Of a DNA stretch of 64,000 bases, positions 9,711 to 21,654 are shown one piece after another (within the stretch, counting starts at the first letter, position 1; every line of letters starts with the position of its first letter). The stretch is from Carnegiea gigantea (Eukaryota > Streptophyta > Magnoliopsida > Caryophyllales > Cactaceae), in assembly GCA_029747015.1 (NCBI GenBank), contig JAKOGI010000120.1, positions 1 to 64,000 on the forward strand, read 5' to 3'. The position numbers were made by a program, and so were the translations under genes. Under the pieces are notes generated by a model. The model saw nothing but the letters and a program-made list of their open reading frames with translations, was not told the origin of the DNA and searched no databases.

Positions 9711-11177
9711 ATGCCGTCTTCAAAGAACTTGGAGAAAGAACTAGCTCTTATTGATATTGGATATGCTTGCTTTGCAATTCCAAAATTTCATGGCGAAAAG
9801 GAAGAGTTCGCAGGTTGGTTATCTAAGGTGGAACGAGTTTTTGCTTGTTGTATCCTTAATGACCAACAGAAGTTCGAAGTGGTTATTTCAAGATTGAGAG
9901 GTTGTGCACTTCAGTGGTGGAATAAATATAAGTTTGAGCGAAAAAAGAAAGGAAAAGAAAAGGTGAGAACTTGGAAGAAATTGAGTAGTAAGTTGAAGGG
10001 TTCCTTTTACCCATCCACTTACATGCCCATGAAAGAAAGTATCTCCGTTAAGCTCACCGGTTCATTCCCTTCCACCCCACAAAAAGAACCAACCCCACAA
10101 ATGATCTTTCCCCCACAACCTAGGAGGTGTCTCAAGTGCCAAGGGCTTGGACACTTATCCACGGATTGCCCAAATAACGAGGTCATTACCTTGGAAGAAA
10201 GGAAAGCCGTGAAAGAAGAGAACGATCAGGAGGAAAGCCTTGAAGAAGAAATTGCACTCAAGGTTGAAAAAGAAGAAATACTTCACTTAGAGAAGGTTTC
10301 TCAAAAGCCAAACAAAGATGAAGAGATCCTTGGAGAAAAAGCTTCAAGCCTAGTTGACCTACCTCTTGTTTTTGATGACTATGGTGATGAAGAGACCTTT
10401 GAACTTGAGGCCCAAAGATCCGAGTTGAAGCAAGAAGAGATTGTGCAAGAAATTGAGCAATCCTTCACCGAAGAAGGGTGCCAAGAAGATAATGAGGTGA
10501 ATTTGAGCATAACCCCAAGAATTGAAGAGCATGTAGTTAAAGACCTTGAAGTGATGAAGCCATGTAGGGTTGCTGAAAAGTTTGAGCAACTCTTGACCCA
10601 AGAAGAATTCACCTTAACCCCCATTCAACCTTCCAAACCCTTCAAACCACAAAAGGACCGACAAGCCTTAACCCTCATTCATCCTTCCCAAACCCTTGCC
10701 CCCAAAGAAGATTTCCCACTTCCGCCTCTTCTCCTCACCAGATATGACCCGGTTTATCATCCTCCCCTCACCCTCTTCTATATCTCTCTAGAGGTGATGC
10801 CCTTTGACCACTTCCTACAAGAGCTCCCATTTCATAAGCATGCCTCCCTTCATGAGAAGCTTGCCAACCCTTTGAGTTTGAGGACAAACTCAAAACAACC
10901 CGGGGAGTATGATGCATATTTCCATATGCATCATTTTTATTCAAGACCAATTTCAAAGAAGAAAAGGGTCAAAGAAGATCATGCTTGGAAGTGTGCTTAT
11001 TTGGTCTTATTAAGTGAGTTCAAAGACTCACGACACTATGAAGAGGTCAAAAAGAGGTTAAACTTTGCTAGAAATTTGGTGCCGAATTCATCCCTGCGGA
11101 ACCCGATTTTTGTGACCACTTTTGGACAAGCTCAAGTGGACCCACAACTTGAGGGCCCATGTGCTTTTGAAGCTTAA
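9711..11177 (+). CDS. gag: Gag-type protein of nested TR-GAG, C-terminus encoded in 3' LTR
   Basis: Open frame of 488 codons starting MPSSKNLEKE. Residues about 20-105 resemble the CRM-like capsid N-terminal part (FHGEKEEFAGWLSKVERVF, Leu-Gln-Trp-Trp). The following capsid part with the HLNQG...SVEEYTREFEKL region of the relatives is missing, so the capsid is internally shortened. A CCHC knuckle follows (C140, C143, H148, C153), then a long acidic stretch, a Pro-rich stretch and PLSLRTNSKQPGEYD, the equivalent of the Pol C-terminus (SDLRIK..QQGEND) of the complete element. The last 89 codons (from about 10910) are encoded by the 3' LTR. So the frame joins a Gag front to a Pol end with all enzymes removed. 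Intact, hence possibly expressed; function of the long tail is unknown. Confidence 0.85.
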   Translation: MPSSKNLEKELALIDIGYACFAIPKFHGEKEEFAGWLSKVERVFACCILNDQQKFEVVISRLRGCALQWWNKYKFERKKKGKEKVRTWKKLSSKLKGSFYPSTYMPMKESISVKLTGSFPSTPQKEPTPQMIFPPQPRRCLKCQGLGHLSTDCPNNEVITLEERKAVKEENDQEESLEEEIALKVEKEEILHLEKVSQKPNKDEEILGEKASSLVDLPLVFDDYGDEETFELEAQRSELKQEEIVQEIEQSFTEEGCQEDNEVNLSITPRIEEHVVKDLEVMKPCRVAEKFEQLLTQEEFTLTPIQPSKPFKPQKDRQALTLIHPSQTLAPKEDFPLPPLLLTRYDPVYHPPLTLFYISLEVMPFDHFLQELPFHKHASLHEKLANPLSLRTNSKQPGEYDAYFHMHHFYSRPISKKKRVKEDHAWKCAYLVLLSEFKDSRHYEEVKKRLNFARNLVPNSSLRNPIFVTTFGQAQVDPQLEGPCAFEA

Positions 11178-12065
11178 GATGTCAGCTTTAAAATAAGCCC
11201 AATTTTATTTAATTTGGACATCATTTGATTGGGCAAAATATCACTCAAAGATACGTTGTGCTGATCCAGTCCAGTCTGAGATAGGTGCATTGTTTGGGCC
11301 ATAACTTTCAAACCGCTTATCCAAATTGAGCAAATGAGCCCATTCTGGAAAATAGACTTCCAGGGCTTTCTAACAAGCCCAAGAACGCGTGATTTGGCCG
11401 AGTATTCTGGAAGTTATGCTCTGTTGAAGTTGAGGCAGCTGCAAGGATTAATTCTGGGAATATGAAGAGTCTTAGGTTACATATATTTGTGTGGCTGATA
11501 TTGTGCACGTTTTAGATGCTTCTAGATTGATGTAATCAGCTGCAAAAATCCTAGAATATTCCTTGTAACCTCCCCCACCCCCTTTTATGATGTGTCTTTT
11601 CATTTTTCTTAGACTTTTCATTAGCTAGTTTTAATTGTTAGGAGTTATTTGAGTCTTTTGATTGTCTTTTGCTGAGTCTATAAAAGGGGAGGGGCATGTG
11701 AAGCTAATCATTCAGCATTGTAAGAGATTTCCAAAGTAATACAAGCACCTTTGAGAGTGATTCTCATTTGTGTCTCAAAATTCCTAGTTCTATATCTTGA
11801 ATTGTGGCAAATTCAAGTGGTGTTCTAGGTTCTCTTCCTTTTCCAATTGGAGTGATTCCTTGGTTAAGACAAGAGAATTAGCCCAAGGTCAAGTCATTGA
11901 GTGGCTCCGTGAAGGATTATCTCAATTACAAGATCTTGTTCTATCCCCTTTTTCTTGTGTAGTGAAGTTCTTCATCCATCTCATCCATCTTTCATTTCTC
12001 TTTCCAATTTGGCTTATTTAAGTTGGAGTTTGATTTGGTTCACTTGCCCACCCACATATACATCA
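10910..12065 (+). repeat. 3' LTR of nested TR-GAG (1156 bp)
   Basis: Same ends and terminal hairpin as 8187-9342. It is preceded by CCCGGGGAGTA, a weaker polypurine tract than the AAGGGGAGAA of the related elements. Confidence 0.93.
11679..11685 (+). promoter_or_regulatory. LTR TATA box, 3' LTR copy
   Basis: TATAAAA, duplicate of 8956-8962. Confidence 0.6.
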
Positions 12066-12070
12066 TAAGG

Positions 12071-13135
12071 CTTCGTAAGTATGCTTCTCTTTGGTGGACT
12101 AACTTGTGTGCCAAAAGAGTAAGAGAAAGGAGGTCCAAAATGGGAGAAGATGAAATCAAAGCTCAAGGCTAGATTTTTTCCTTCTACCTATGTTCAAGAT
12201 TGCTACTCTCAACTCCACCATTTGAACCAAGGTAATTTGAGTGTAGAAGAATACACTCGTGAATTTGAAAAGCTTGTGATTAAGAGTGATATTCAAGAGC
12301 GACAAGAACAAACAATTGATAGATACTTGGGAGGTCTTGATCCTAGGTATGCTAATGTTGTTGATTTGCAAGCTTACACTTCTTTTGACGAAGTATGTGT
12401 GCTAGCTCACAAGGTTGAGCAGCAAAAGAAGAGCAAACCGCCCTCATGGCATGAAATCCCAAATTCCTCACCACATAAACAAACCTAAAACAAGGAGAGT
12501 TCATCTTATGCCCTAAACCCACGGCATCCCTTTCCCCTTCTCCACAAAAAAACCAAACTCCACAAAAAGGCCTACCCCCACAACTCACACTAAAACCCCT
12601 TTCTAAAAACATCCCAAAGTGTTTTAAGTGCCAAGGTTTTAGTCACTAAGCATAAAAATGTACAAACCGAAGGTTCGTCACCTTAGCAGAATAGAAGGCA
12701 ACCGAGGAGGTCGAATTAGAGGAGGAAAAAGAAGAGGATGAAGAAGATGATCTTGAGGAGATAGAGATTGAGGCAGATGAAGGTGAAATGCTCACCTTAA
12801 ACACTTACCACCCACCAAAAGACAAGGAACATCGTGGCCTACTCTTGATTTCTTTTGGTGAACCACCAACCTTTTTCCCCACTCCACCCATATCCCAAAC
12901 ACTCAATCAAAACTTCTGTCATTCAATTTCAGATCCATTACTACCAGCTCCTAATTCTGATTTAAGAGCATATGAAGAAGTGGTTCGAAGCAAGTTCCAC
13001 GAGTCCCCTAAATTCACCATTCCAATCAGCAAGGGGAAGGTAAAGAAAAGAGTCTCTAAGTTCAAAAGAGACTTATTTGATTGGCTGATTTCATTTCAGC
13101 CAAACTTGACTCAAGACGGGAAGGTAATTACTTAA
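12071..13135 (+). pseudogene. gag: Gag pseudogene, second part
   Basis: Continues the Gag interrupted at 8186. Against the intact gag at 224-1690 it has a small deletion near 12138 that shifts the frame, a stop at 12486-12488 (TTA to TAA), and stops in and just after the zinc knuckle (SH*A*KC keeps the C-x2-C-x4-H-x4-C spacing). The acidic stretch ends ADEGEML as in the gag at 224, and an open tail of about 116 codons (12788-13135) follows, with KFKRDLFDWLISFQP near its end. After the TAA the LTR-type tail SDLWTN..QQGEND continues in frame. Not functional as it stands. Confidence 0.85.
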
Positions 13136-13160
13136 TCAGATTTGTGGACAAATTTTTTTC

Positions 13161-13173
13161 AACAAGGGGAGAA
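13161..13173 (+). other. Polypurine tract
   Basis: AACAAGGGGAGAA immediately before the 3' LTR. Confidence 0.85.
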
Positions 13174-14865
13174 TGATGGAAATTCCTCCATGCCCCTTGA
13201 TTTAAAAGAAGCAAATCAATTAGGTAATTTCATTTTGGTGTTTAAAGGATGAATAAATCATCCTTATTTTGTTTAAGACCTAAAACAGCAAGTCATGGTT
13301 TGCTTCCAGCAGCAAATCCGGTATTGAGAGGTTAATTACTTAAACTTCTTTAAAGTTTAAGTCCAATATTTTGCACTGAGATTGAAGTTCATGAAGTCAG
13401 CTTTCCACAAAATCAAGTTTCACCCCATTTGGACTTCATTTACCCTCTCAAATTAGCCAATAAAACCAAGATATACAAACTGCCAGTTCAAACAGAATGT
13501 ACCCGGTTTTTGGGTATGTGATTTGACAAGCTTAATGGCGGTTTAAACCTTGGATTTTTACCTTCTTAGAAACCCCAATATGTCTACTTTCAGGTCCAAG
13601 CATTGAATTCCGATCATGCTTAGTCGAAATAAAGAAATCAATCCATTTTGTCAAACCTGCCAGTTATGGTCCAAAACTGCGCGGTAAAATATTTTAGTAG
13701 AATTAACCTACTTAAACATAGTTTAACCTTGATTTCTTTGTTGCGGGGTTTGTACACACCCTAAGGTTTCCTCCCATGGCCTGAAAACGAAATCATGCTC
13801 ACTTTTGGTTGGGTTTAAAGAAGCTAGAAAACTGGCCAGAAAACTGTCTAGTGAACCTGGTTTAACCATGAGGTGTTTTTCCTTCTCAAATGGGTTTTCC
13901 CAGCTACTTGGTTGCTTGCCTACATCACACCATGTGCAAGGCTGCTAGAAACACAATAATTTGCTGTTGAAGAAGCTTTGAAATGTGTGAACCAATGAGA
14001 AGACAAAGGAGAAAACAACACCATGCAATCTGATTGGTTAGCTGAAAAGGAGAATGCACTTTACGGCTGTCCAATGAGAATTCAGCAAGCATTCTGGTTG
14101 TATTAAGCTTAAGTATGAGTAGATTAATGTGTAATAAACATTAGAATTGTATTCCTTTATGTTTTGAATATAATTTAATTAAGTTAAAGCTAGGTTAGCA
14201 CACGGTTAGCCTAAACCGTGTGGATTAAGCATAATTAATACATTTCCTCACTAGGAGGGAAAGGCGAGGTATGTGCTTGCTTGTGTGGCTGCTTGCTAGG
14301 TTGTTTTATTTAAGGAACACACGGCCACTTTGTATCAATATATTTGATTTGAATCAAAAACCCAAGTTGAGAGCATTTGTGCTTTCGTGCTTTTGCACAC
14401 TTAAATACTAAACTTGCTTATCCTTAACTAGGCCGGTTATGGTGGTGTTCAAGTGAAGTCTTAAACTTGTTTAAGTGGTGTTTCTATATCTTAATCAAGT
14501 TTAGGGGCCCTAAACTCAAACTTTGTAGTGTTTCTGTATCTAAGTGAGGGTTTAGAACTATCCATCTACCTTGTTTATCTCGCGGGTTCCTTGTTAACTT
14601 TGCTGAATTTCAGTTCACAAACCGTGTACTTTGCATTCTGGTTTGAGTTTACAATTAATCCCTTGAAGATACATCAAGTTCCTTTTCCTTTTCCCATTTA
14701 GAATCCCTTGATTCTAAATCCCATCCCTACCTCACGTTGTTGCTGCCTCACAAACAGCCCCTAACGTGCCACTTTCCTTGGTTTTTTCCTTGATTGTATT
14801 CTCCCTTGGTTTTAAACTTTCACTCTTAATTTGAGTTCTAGCATAGACCCTCGGCAGTTACATCA
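13174..14865 (+). repeat. 3' LTR of 8.9-kb element (1692 bp)
   Basis: Starts TGATGGAAATTCC and ends GTTACATCA, followed by the target duplication gctcc. Same length as the 5' LTR at 5935. Confidence 0.92.
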
Positions 14866-14868
14866 GCT

Positions 14869-14870
<2 letters not shown>

Positions 14871-14902
<32 letters not shown>

Positions 14903-15380
14903 GTGCTTGCTGGGGAGGGCTCAACAGGGAGCCAGAACAAGAACCCCCCTCTCGCATTTTCTACCGTAAAAGAAAGGGGCTTAGCCCCTTTTTACTCTTT
15001 TTTTTGTCTCTAGTTGTTCAGTAATTGGTACCGCTAGTCTAGTTCATATCCCGAACTCTAAACCCGAATCGTTAATACGGTCTTCTATCGACTATTCGTT
15101 CCCAAATCTATAAAGGTTCAATTTATTAAACATTAAACTACTTCTAAGGTTGACAACCTAATTGTACTCGGGAAACGACTAAATTAAACTATCGGCACAA
15201 ACTAGCACGAATTAATCTCAAAATCAATAATAACAATAGTAATTCTTTTTAGTAAAATTATCATTCACATAAGCACATCGATAATAATTTAACTCGTAAA
15301 GTTAATAAAAAAATACGAATTTTATAACCTAGAAGGTAAGACAACCAGGTTAACTTAAAACAAAGAGGGCGAGTCTTACA
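14871..15380 (-). repeat. Tekay-like left LTR, second part
   Basis: Continues the LTR interrupted at 5934. It begins with a (CT)n tract (14872-14899) and ends GAGTCTTACA. The next bases, GTCTTCCCCCCTTAAAAGAA, are the complement of a polypurine tract. The similar (GA)n and Pro-coding segment in the Tekay LTRs at 45034 and 55720 supports the assignment. Confidence 0.75.
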
Positions 15381-18220
15381 GTCTTCCCCCCTTAAAAGAA
15401 TTTCATTCTCGAAATTCTAAACCTAAGTTCAGTCATTCCTACAATGTAAGCACACAAACTATGATCTACACGGTAGGTTTCCAAAATGTTTCATTTTGTA
15501 AACACTACTATTAAATCGAAAGAAAATGGCTTATGGTATCCCGTCTCCTCCTTGCCATTCCTCTTTAAGCGTCTATTCACTCTATTTAGGCACTGAGGGC
15601 AAATCGCATTGAAGAGGGGCAAATGAGTTGGCATGGACAACCATATTGAGCTTGCTCTTTTTTTTAAAAAAAAGAACATAGGCTTTCGATTATCTAGACT
15701 CAATTCGCATGGCAAGCAACAACTCTATGCATATGCACCTATAAATGGGCATCTAAAGGCATGCCAATCGGGACAATGACATCTTAAGGTCATGCGCTAG
15801 TAATCTCATTCTAAAACATGAATTTAGTCACTTTTGGGATCACGATGATTAACATGGAGACTCCTACAACACATTAAGAATAATAAGAGTGTCACATAGC
15901 ACCACATAGCATTACTCGAGCATAATAGCATCGCATAGCATCATCAATTCAGTATTCTCAGGTCTAGGAATTAGAAGTAACATGAAACTGGCTAATATAC
16001 ATTTATCAAGCAATTTTATAAAAACGAAAGCATATGTGATAAGCATTTCTATGTTTTTACATCAATCACAACCAACCTTTACGCCTCACATTCAAAGTAG
16101 CTTAGACAAGACATGTCAAGGTTATATGAAGGGGGTTTAACTTAATCAGGTTCATTCAAAAGCATGAAGATAGTAGGTCATTCTAAAGTTAAATCATTTA
16201 GTAGAAACTTAGGACGTCACACTAAGATAACAGAGACATCAAATTACGCCATGTTCGCAATAAAGGGACCTGAAGTAGTATGCGGATTCACATTGACATC
16301 ACGTAGGGCTAACAATAGAGCACTGAAGGTCAGGAATCACGAATAGCATAAACTAGCATAACATGTCGATAAGAACAACTTGGGAAGAAGTTACTAACAT
16401 AAGAATGTAAGTCAATGGTTTTAATGGTAGGGAGTCTTTCCATCAAGTTCCCTACTTGGGACTGATCGTCTCTTAAGTCATAGGTTCGTGCAAATGAATG
16501 GGTATGCTCCTAGATGAGTCATGGGGCTTGCAGCTTGTGGGTCTACATGTTTCCACTGCGCTACTCTGATCAAGCAAATAAGGGCAAGAATATATGAATG
16601 CAGGTTTCTAGGGTCGTCTCATCATGCTTCAAATACGGGCGTATGCAGTTACTTAGCTATAAAATGGAATCATAGAATTCACAGAAGGCAAACAATGAGT
16701 CAGACGTCATATCATGCTATGAATTACAAAACTTGTATTATCTAAATGACCATGTCATATACTAAACCAACTTAAGTCAGATAAACACTGAGAAGTGCAA
16801 CAACTTGTTCATAAAACACATAACTCGTCATGACCTAATTCCTATAGTGCATTAATGACCGTGCATGATAGACGTGAGTGTCCATATATAAAGTGATATG
16901 ACCCTGAATGCTCTGCCATGCTACTTTCTTACATATGAGATACATATATATATGGACGTGATTCATGTAAATGCAGCTCTATTGTTATCTAGTCATGCAT
17001 TACATACATCGAGTTCAACTAAGCCAATTTCAACACAAGGAAACAGTACTGAAGGGATGTAAATGATGATTCAAGAGTCACATTATGAAACTAACTACAT
17101 AAATCAAATCGCTCTAACTAACACTGTCCCATGTTTACTTAAATTCAAATCAAGCAATTGCAGAAACTCATTGTGTTGGCATATGTTCACAGACACGTCG
17201 ATGCCACATACAATAATCTTATCCATAGGTACTCTTATGGTCTCATGAAAAGGCATTTAGGTAAGTACACACGAATGCAACGCTCATTTCAAATCTAAGG
17301 TTGAGGTTATGCCTCGAGGTTTGTCCAAATAGTTTGGACAGCAACTAGAAGGAAGCTCAATTTCTAATTCAATATGGCATGGTGTGTGCACAAACACGAT
17401 GAGAGAAGCTTATATACAACTCTTGCTCTTACAATTACAACGGCTATCAAAGAAAACACAAGGTACATTTGTCAAACACATCAGCTTAGAACATTACAAC
17501 CTGATTAGAGCTAAAACTAGTAGAAGGGTGACACCTAATAGGGTCATTATTGCTAATCAAATGAGGTGTTAAGGACCTTAGTGTAAATAGCCAGGTTTAA
17601 GCTCATAGGGTTAACCCAAGCATCATTACAAAGCAAATGTGAGTCTTCGGTTACAACAATAAGACCCAACCAAACAATCAGAAAGGTTTCTAATGCGAAG
17701 GCATGACCCTAACTCACTAATCGGAAGACTTTAACTTTTAAGGTCCTTAGGCTTTCAAAAGGAAACAGTTTAACTGCTTCTGCCTCTCTCTCTGCCAACC
17801 TTCGAGTACGTCCGCTAACTCCGTTGTGGGGCCCGAGGAGCAAATCGTACTTTAGGAGCAAAGATGAGCTTAGAGCTGAGACCTTTCCAATCATTTCAAT
17901 TCATCATATGTTCTTTAAACTTTCAATTAAAATCACCAAGACATGTAAGCGAAACAACTTTTGATTGAGCTAATGCTTAACTTATCCACGAAAATACGAA
18001 CCACTCGGCCTAACCTTAGCAAATGGTTCTTTCATCCAACCATTCAGCCCACTCAAGCCACAACTAACTAGGTAAACGCGCTAACATTCATATAAAACTC
18101 ACATTTCCCCACAAGGCAAGCATGTATCACATCATCGTGAACGCGTTCCAAGGCAATTATATGAGATGCAAGACTCAGGTCGTAACCTATGGTCACAGGA
18201 CCATACTCTAATACCATCAA
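15381..18220 (-). mobile_element. Non-coding internal region of LARD-type element
   Basis: About 2.84 kb between polypurine tract complement (15381-15400) and degenerate primer-binding site. Only the first 30 bases resemble the end of Tekay pol (TTAAAAGAATTTC..CTCGAAATT). The rest has no ORF above about 75 codons that I can relate to gag, pol or the extra ORF of elements A and B. I see no gene here. Confidence 0.6.
18205..18216 (-). other. Degenerate primer-binding site
   Basis: Minus strand TGGTATTAGAGT, four bases from the LTR boundary at 18221; differs from the tRNA-iMet pattern at the C to T position and the last base. Confidence 0.6.
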
Positions 18221-20201
18221 TGTAACACCCCCAGCCCCTAGAGCCAGGAGCATTACGTTTTCTTAACTTTCTATTTAAATTGCAAGGCGAAACGGACAGA
18301 GTTTCCCCTAAAAACGAACCGTTTTCAGGTTAAAAGCCTTACAATAAACCCATTCAGATCAACGAAAGTGTAAAACATTTTAAAAGAAGCTCAACGGCTG
18401 CACGCCATAGTTCATAACCCAACGAGCAACTCGCTCGGAGTACATTAAACAAAATAGTTCATTAATACAGGAAAAGTGAAAGATACAACTCAACGATTCA
18501 CACAACCGGAGTCCTGGGGTTTACATCCCAAACCGTAACTGATTTCAACTAAAAAGACAACCGACTAGTAAGATGGTTGGCACGTATGGTCGTACAGAGC
18601 AACTCCTAAACCGAATACACTACATGAACCAGAACACTTGTTTACAAACATTACAATTCTAGGAATACATTACATGACTTCATTAAACACGTAAAGCCCC
18701 TTCAAATGGGCACACATAACACCTTGCAGGCAAGAATTGATTCCATCTTGACATAAGTGACTTGGCTCCTGCTTGTCGCAATGCAGACCTGGGGAAAATG
18801 GGGAAAGAGTAATGGGATGAGCAACCATATGCTTAGTGAGTATTCCTCGACCCCCTTAAAACCGAAACCGTTGCAGGCAGTAATATCTTTAATAGTCACA
18901 TATTATGTATTCATACTTTACTATTATATTAGGCAATTATAATCTCCAAGGACGGTTCGTTACCCATGAACCTCATTCTAGCCACCCAAACCCATTTCTA
19001 GGTCCCCAAATGAAGCAACCTCTTTACTAAAAAGCACTTAAACACATAAGCAAGCAGGGAGGCTAAGCACAAAGCTTTCTTTCATAGATTAAGCATAGGG
19101 GTCTTTCTTATTCATAAACATAACTACTTAGCATTCCATTCAAACTATGTATGAAACCTCATTCATATGATGCGCACATAAGGGTATCTCTTTTCATAAT
19201 CATACTTCTCATGGCATTTCATTCATATGATATGCATATGATGCACACATTTCAAGTCTCATTCAAATCTCATTCATAGGGTACGCATGGAGTATGCTTA
19301 TAAGGCTTTCTTTTTCATAATTGTATTTTACTTAGCATCTCATTCATAAGTTATACTTGGAATATGCACATAATGGTTTATTTTCATCAACATACTTTAC
19401 TTAGATCTCATTTATATGATATGACAAGTTATGCACAACAAGCTTTCTTTCTTTTAACTAAAAACACTTCATTTAGCCTCTTGAGGAGGCTCATAAAAAC
19501 TCTTCTCCTAGCCTCTTCAGGCTCATATTTTTAAAAGAATCTGTTTCATATTAGTCTCATAATGACCCTTAAAAACTTTCTTTCTGAAATACTTACAAAG
19601 GTGAAATGCCGACTGCTCTTCTTACTTAATAGGAAATTACTCTGGGTATAAGATCATCATAATATGCGGACTAGGTGAGATTTATTCTCAATCCCGAGTT
19701 AGACTATTGCTCATGCTAAGCTCTTATCCTTGGGATGGCAACTAACTTTTGGACCTTATCCCTCGTAAGGATTTCTAGGGCTTCCCACTACTAGGATACT
19801 CCCAAGGCTAGGGATTCCCCCGTTCAAGCAGGTTCACTCCCATCCATTGTCCCTATGCACAATATCTTAGTCAATTTAAAGCGTATGGCCATAACGGCTA
19901 TTAAGTTGGCTGCTTCTCACTGCGGAATCCTTTTTCATACAACGCACTCTCATTTATTTAAATTCATTAGGGATTTCCCCGTTCAAGCGAGTTCAACCCA
20001 AAAATTGTATTTGCATAGTTAAAATAGGCTATCATTTGCTAATAGTTATGGCTACTATTAGATACAAGCATGAAAACTTCCTTTTTCAAACTCACTCTCA
20101 CTCGCAATAAGAACCTTGATGATATAAAGGGTGGGGGTTTGCACGTAATACTTTCAAACACTTCATAATCAATCAATCTCAGCATAAGCCACATGTGGCC
20201 T

Positions 20202-20220
20202 CGCAATCCACACGATTGCG
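20202..20220. other. Conserved LTR hairpin CGCAATC/GATTGCG
   Basis: Perfect 7-bp stem with a cacac loop. The same hairpin is in the LTRs at 43612-43630 and 52593-52611. Confidence 0.7.
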
Positions 20221-20448
20221 GTTAATTCATAACCCAGGCTCCCTCCTCACACAACAACCGACCACATAAAATCTCGAACCACTGATAGTTATACCTCAAA
20301 CTATCTAACTACCATCTCAAGTCTCAATTTCACAATCTAGCATTCTAAACCCTAGGTGATACTGAAAAGGGGTATGTAAACTTACCAATGCATAACTTAC
20401 CAAGAAAGCAAATATGACTCGGCAATGCGCTATAGCCAACAGTTATAA

Positions 20449-20450
<2 letters not shown>

Positions 20451-20508
<58 letters not shown>
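20451..20508. repeat. (AT)n microsatellite in LTR
   Basis: 58 bp of AT repeats, counterpart of 4632-4667. Confidence 0.95.
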
Positions 20509-20510
<2 letters not shown>

Positions 20511-20719
20511 ATATCGCATTGACTTGAAACGAACGGTTAGCAAGCTGAATTAAACTTACAAGGCATGAAACTCGATTATGTTCATGTATTACAATGAAGG
20601 GGTAAACATGCTCGTTTCAACATTCATAACTTATTCCCATAGCTACAAGCATGATTTAACTAAATAGGGAGACATCGATTCGAGGTGTTCATTTATTATT
20701 TCGAAGACACTATTCAGGT

Positions 20720-21235
20720 ATAAACTAACTAATCACATAGATATCGATTCTAAGCATTCTCATTTCATTTTGAAGCTATTAATCAAGCATGAATTAACTA
20801 AGTGTACATGTGTCGATTCTAAACATTCACATTTCAATTCGAAGCCATTAAACGAGCATGAATTGACTAAGTGTACATGTATCGATTCTGAATATTCACA
20901 TTTCAATTCGAGCTATTAAACGACCATGAATTGACTAAGTCTACATGTAGCAATTCTAAGCATTCATATTTCATTTTGAGGCTATTAAACGAACATGAAT
21001 TAACTAAGTGTACATGTATCAATTCTAAACATTCACATTTCAATTCGAGCTATTAAACGAGCATGAATTGACTAAGTGTACATGTGTTGATTCTAAGCAT
21101 TCATATTTCGTTTCGAAGCTATTAAACTAACATGAATTAACTAAGTGTACATGTATCGATTCTAAACATTCATATTTCAATTCGAAGCTATTTTTAAGCG
21201 TTAGTTAACTAAACTAACATGTATCGATTTAAGGC
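20720..21235. repeat. 68-bp tandem repeats in Tekay-like LTR
   Basis: Same array as 4880-5390: repeated CATGAATTGACTAAGTGTAC units with ATTCGAGCTATTAAAC ends. Confidence 0.85.
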
Positions 21236-21654
21236 GTCGTTAGGTTATTTCGAAGTCACTTTCAGGTATAAACTAACTAAACTTAACATGCATCGATTTA
21301 AACTAAATTCAGTTGAAACAGAACATGCATAACCCCAATCGATCTGACTAATCCTAAACTGACATGCAACGCAACTTAAGGGTTAAAACAATTTCGAAAC
21401 TACTAATACTTAGGAGGCGAGAAACACCCACCTGGACTCTAAGCTAAGGACCCGTTCTAAGGGTTTTGGGCTCGACTTTGGGTGTTGGAAAACCCTAATC
21501 CTCGACCATTGCTCACTGACCAAACCCTAGTATGAATGTCTTGCCAAACCTGAAATCCTAGCTTTCAAACCCTTGACTCACACGGCTCTTGGTGGTCGGC
21601 AATACTCGAACCCACCGGTGGCACCTTGCCGGCGTCGACCTCCGTCATGTCCGC

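Larger units (their letters stand above)
8187..12065 (+). mobile_element. Nested gag-only (TR-GAG) retrotransposon, complete (3879 bp)
   Basis: Two LTRs of 1156 bp each (8187-9342, 10910-12065), exact target duplication taagg (8182-8186, 12066-12070), primer-binding site, structured leader, one Gag ORF. It interrupts the capsid codons of the outer element. The LTRs differ at about 15 positions by eye (about 1.3 percent), so this is one of the youngest insertions here. No enzyme domain; mobilisation would have to be in trans. Confidence 0.93.
5935..14865 (+). mobile_element. Complete CRM-like non-autonomous retrotransposon (8931 bp incl. nested insertion)
   Basis: Two LTRs of 1692 bp (5935-7626 and 13174-14865) are flanked by an exact 5-bp duplication gctcc (5930-5934 and 14866-14870). 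Between them lie a primer-binding site, a Gag pseudogene split by a second element, and a polypurine tract. There is no pol. Without the nested 3.9-kb insertion (8187-12065 plus its duplicated taagg) the element is about 5.05 kb. By eye the two LTRs differ at roughly 2 percent of sites, more than the LTRs of the nested element, consistent with the nesting order. Confidence 0.9.
4578..21654 (-). mobile_element. Tekay-like non-coding (LARD-type) retrotransposon, interrupted
   Basis: Minus-strand element reconstructed from its parts: left LTR (3' LTR) 4578-5934 plus 14871-15380; polypurine tract complement after 15380; internal region 15381-18220 without recognisable gag or pol; degenerate primer-binding site (plus 18205-18216); right LTR (5' LTR) from 18221. 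Bases 4578-5930 align with about 20388-21652, which shows the two are LTR copies. Three later insertions break it: at 4578, at 5935-14865 and at 21655. LTR length was about 4 kb. Non-autonomous, long LTR and no protein: this fits a large retrotransposon derivative. Confidence 0.7.
18221..21654 (-). repeat. Tekay-like right LTR of LARD element, broken at 21655
   Basis: Starts TGTAACACCCCC next to the primer-binding site. Contents include a possible splice acceptor (minus strand TTTTCCCCAG|G at 18789), the CGCAATC/GATTGCG hairpin (20202-20220), an (AT)n tract, 68-bp tandem repeats and a possible donor CCAG|GTGGGT at 21431. It stops at CATGTCCGC (21654), where another LTR begins; the missing end corresponds to about 5810-5934 plus 14871-15380. 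Confidence 0.75.

Noticed and set aside
14973..14991. Short hairpin AAAGGGGCT/AGCCCCTTT resembling a terminator
   Set aside because: Plant nuclear LTR context; single occurrence and no gene before it.
15655..15675. T-run followed by A-run palindrome
   Set aside because: Low-complexity homopolymers in non-coding element DNA; no supporting signal.
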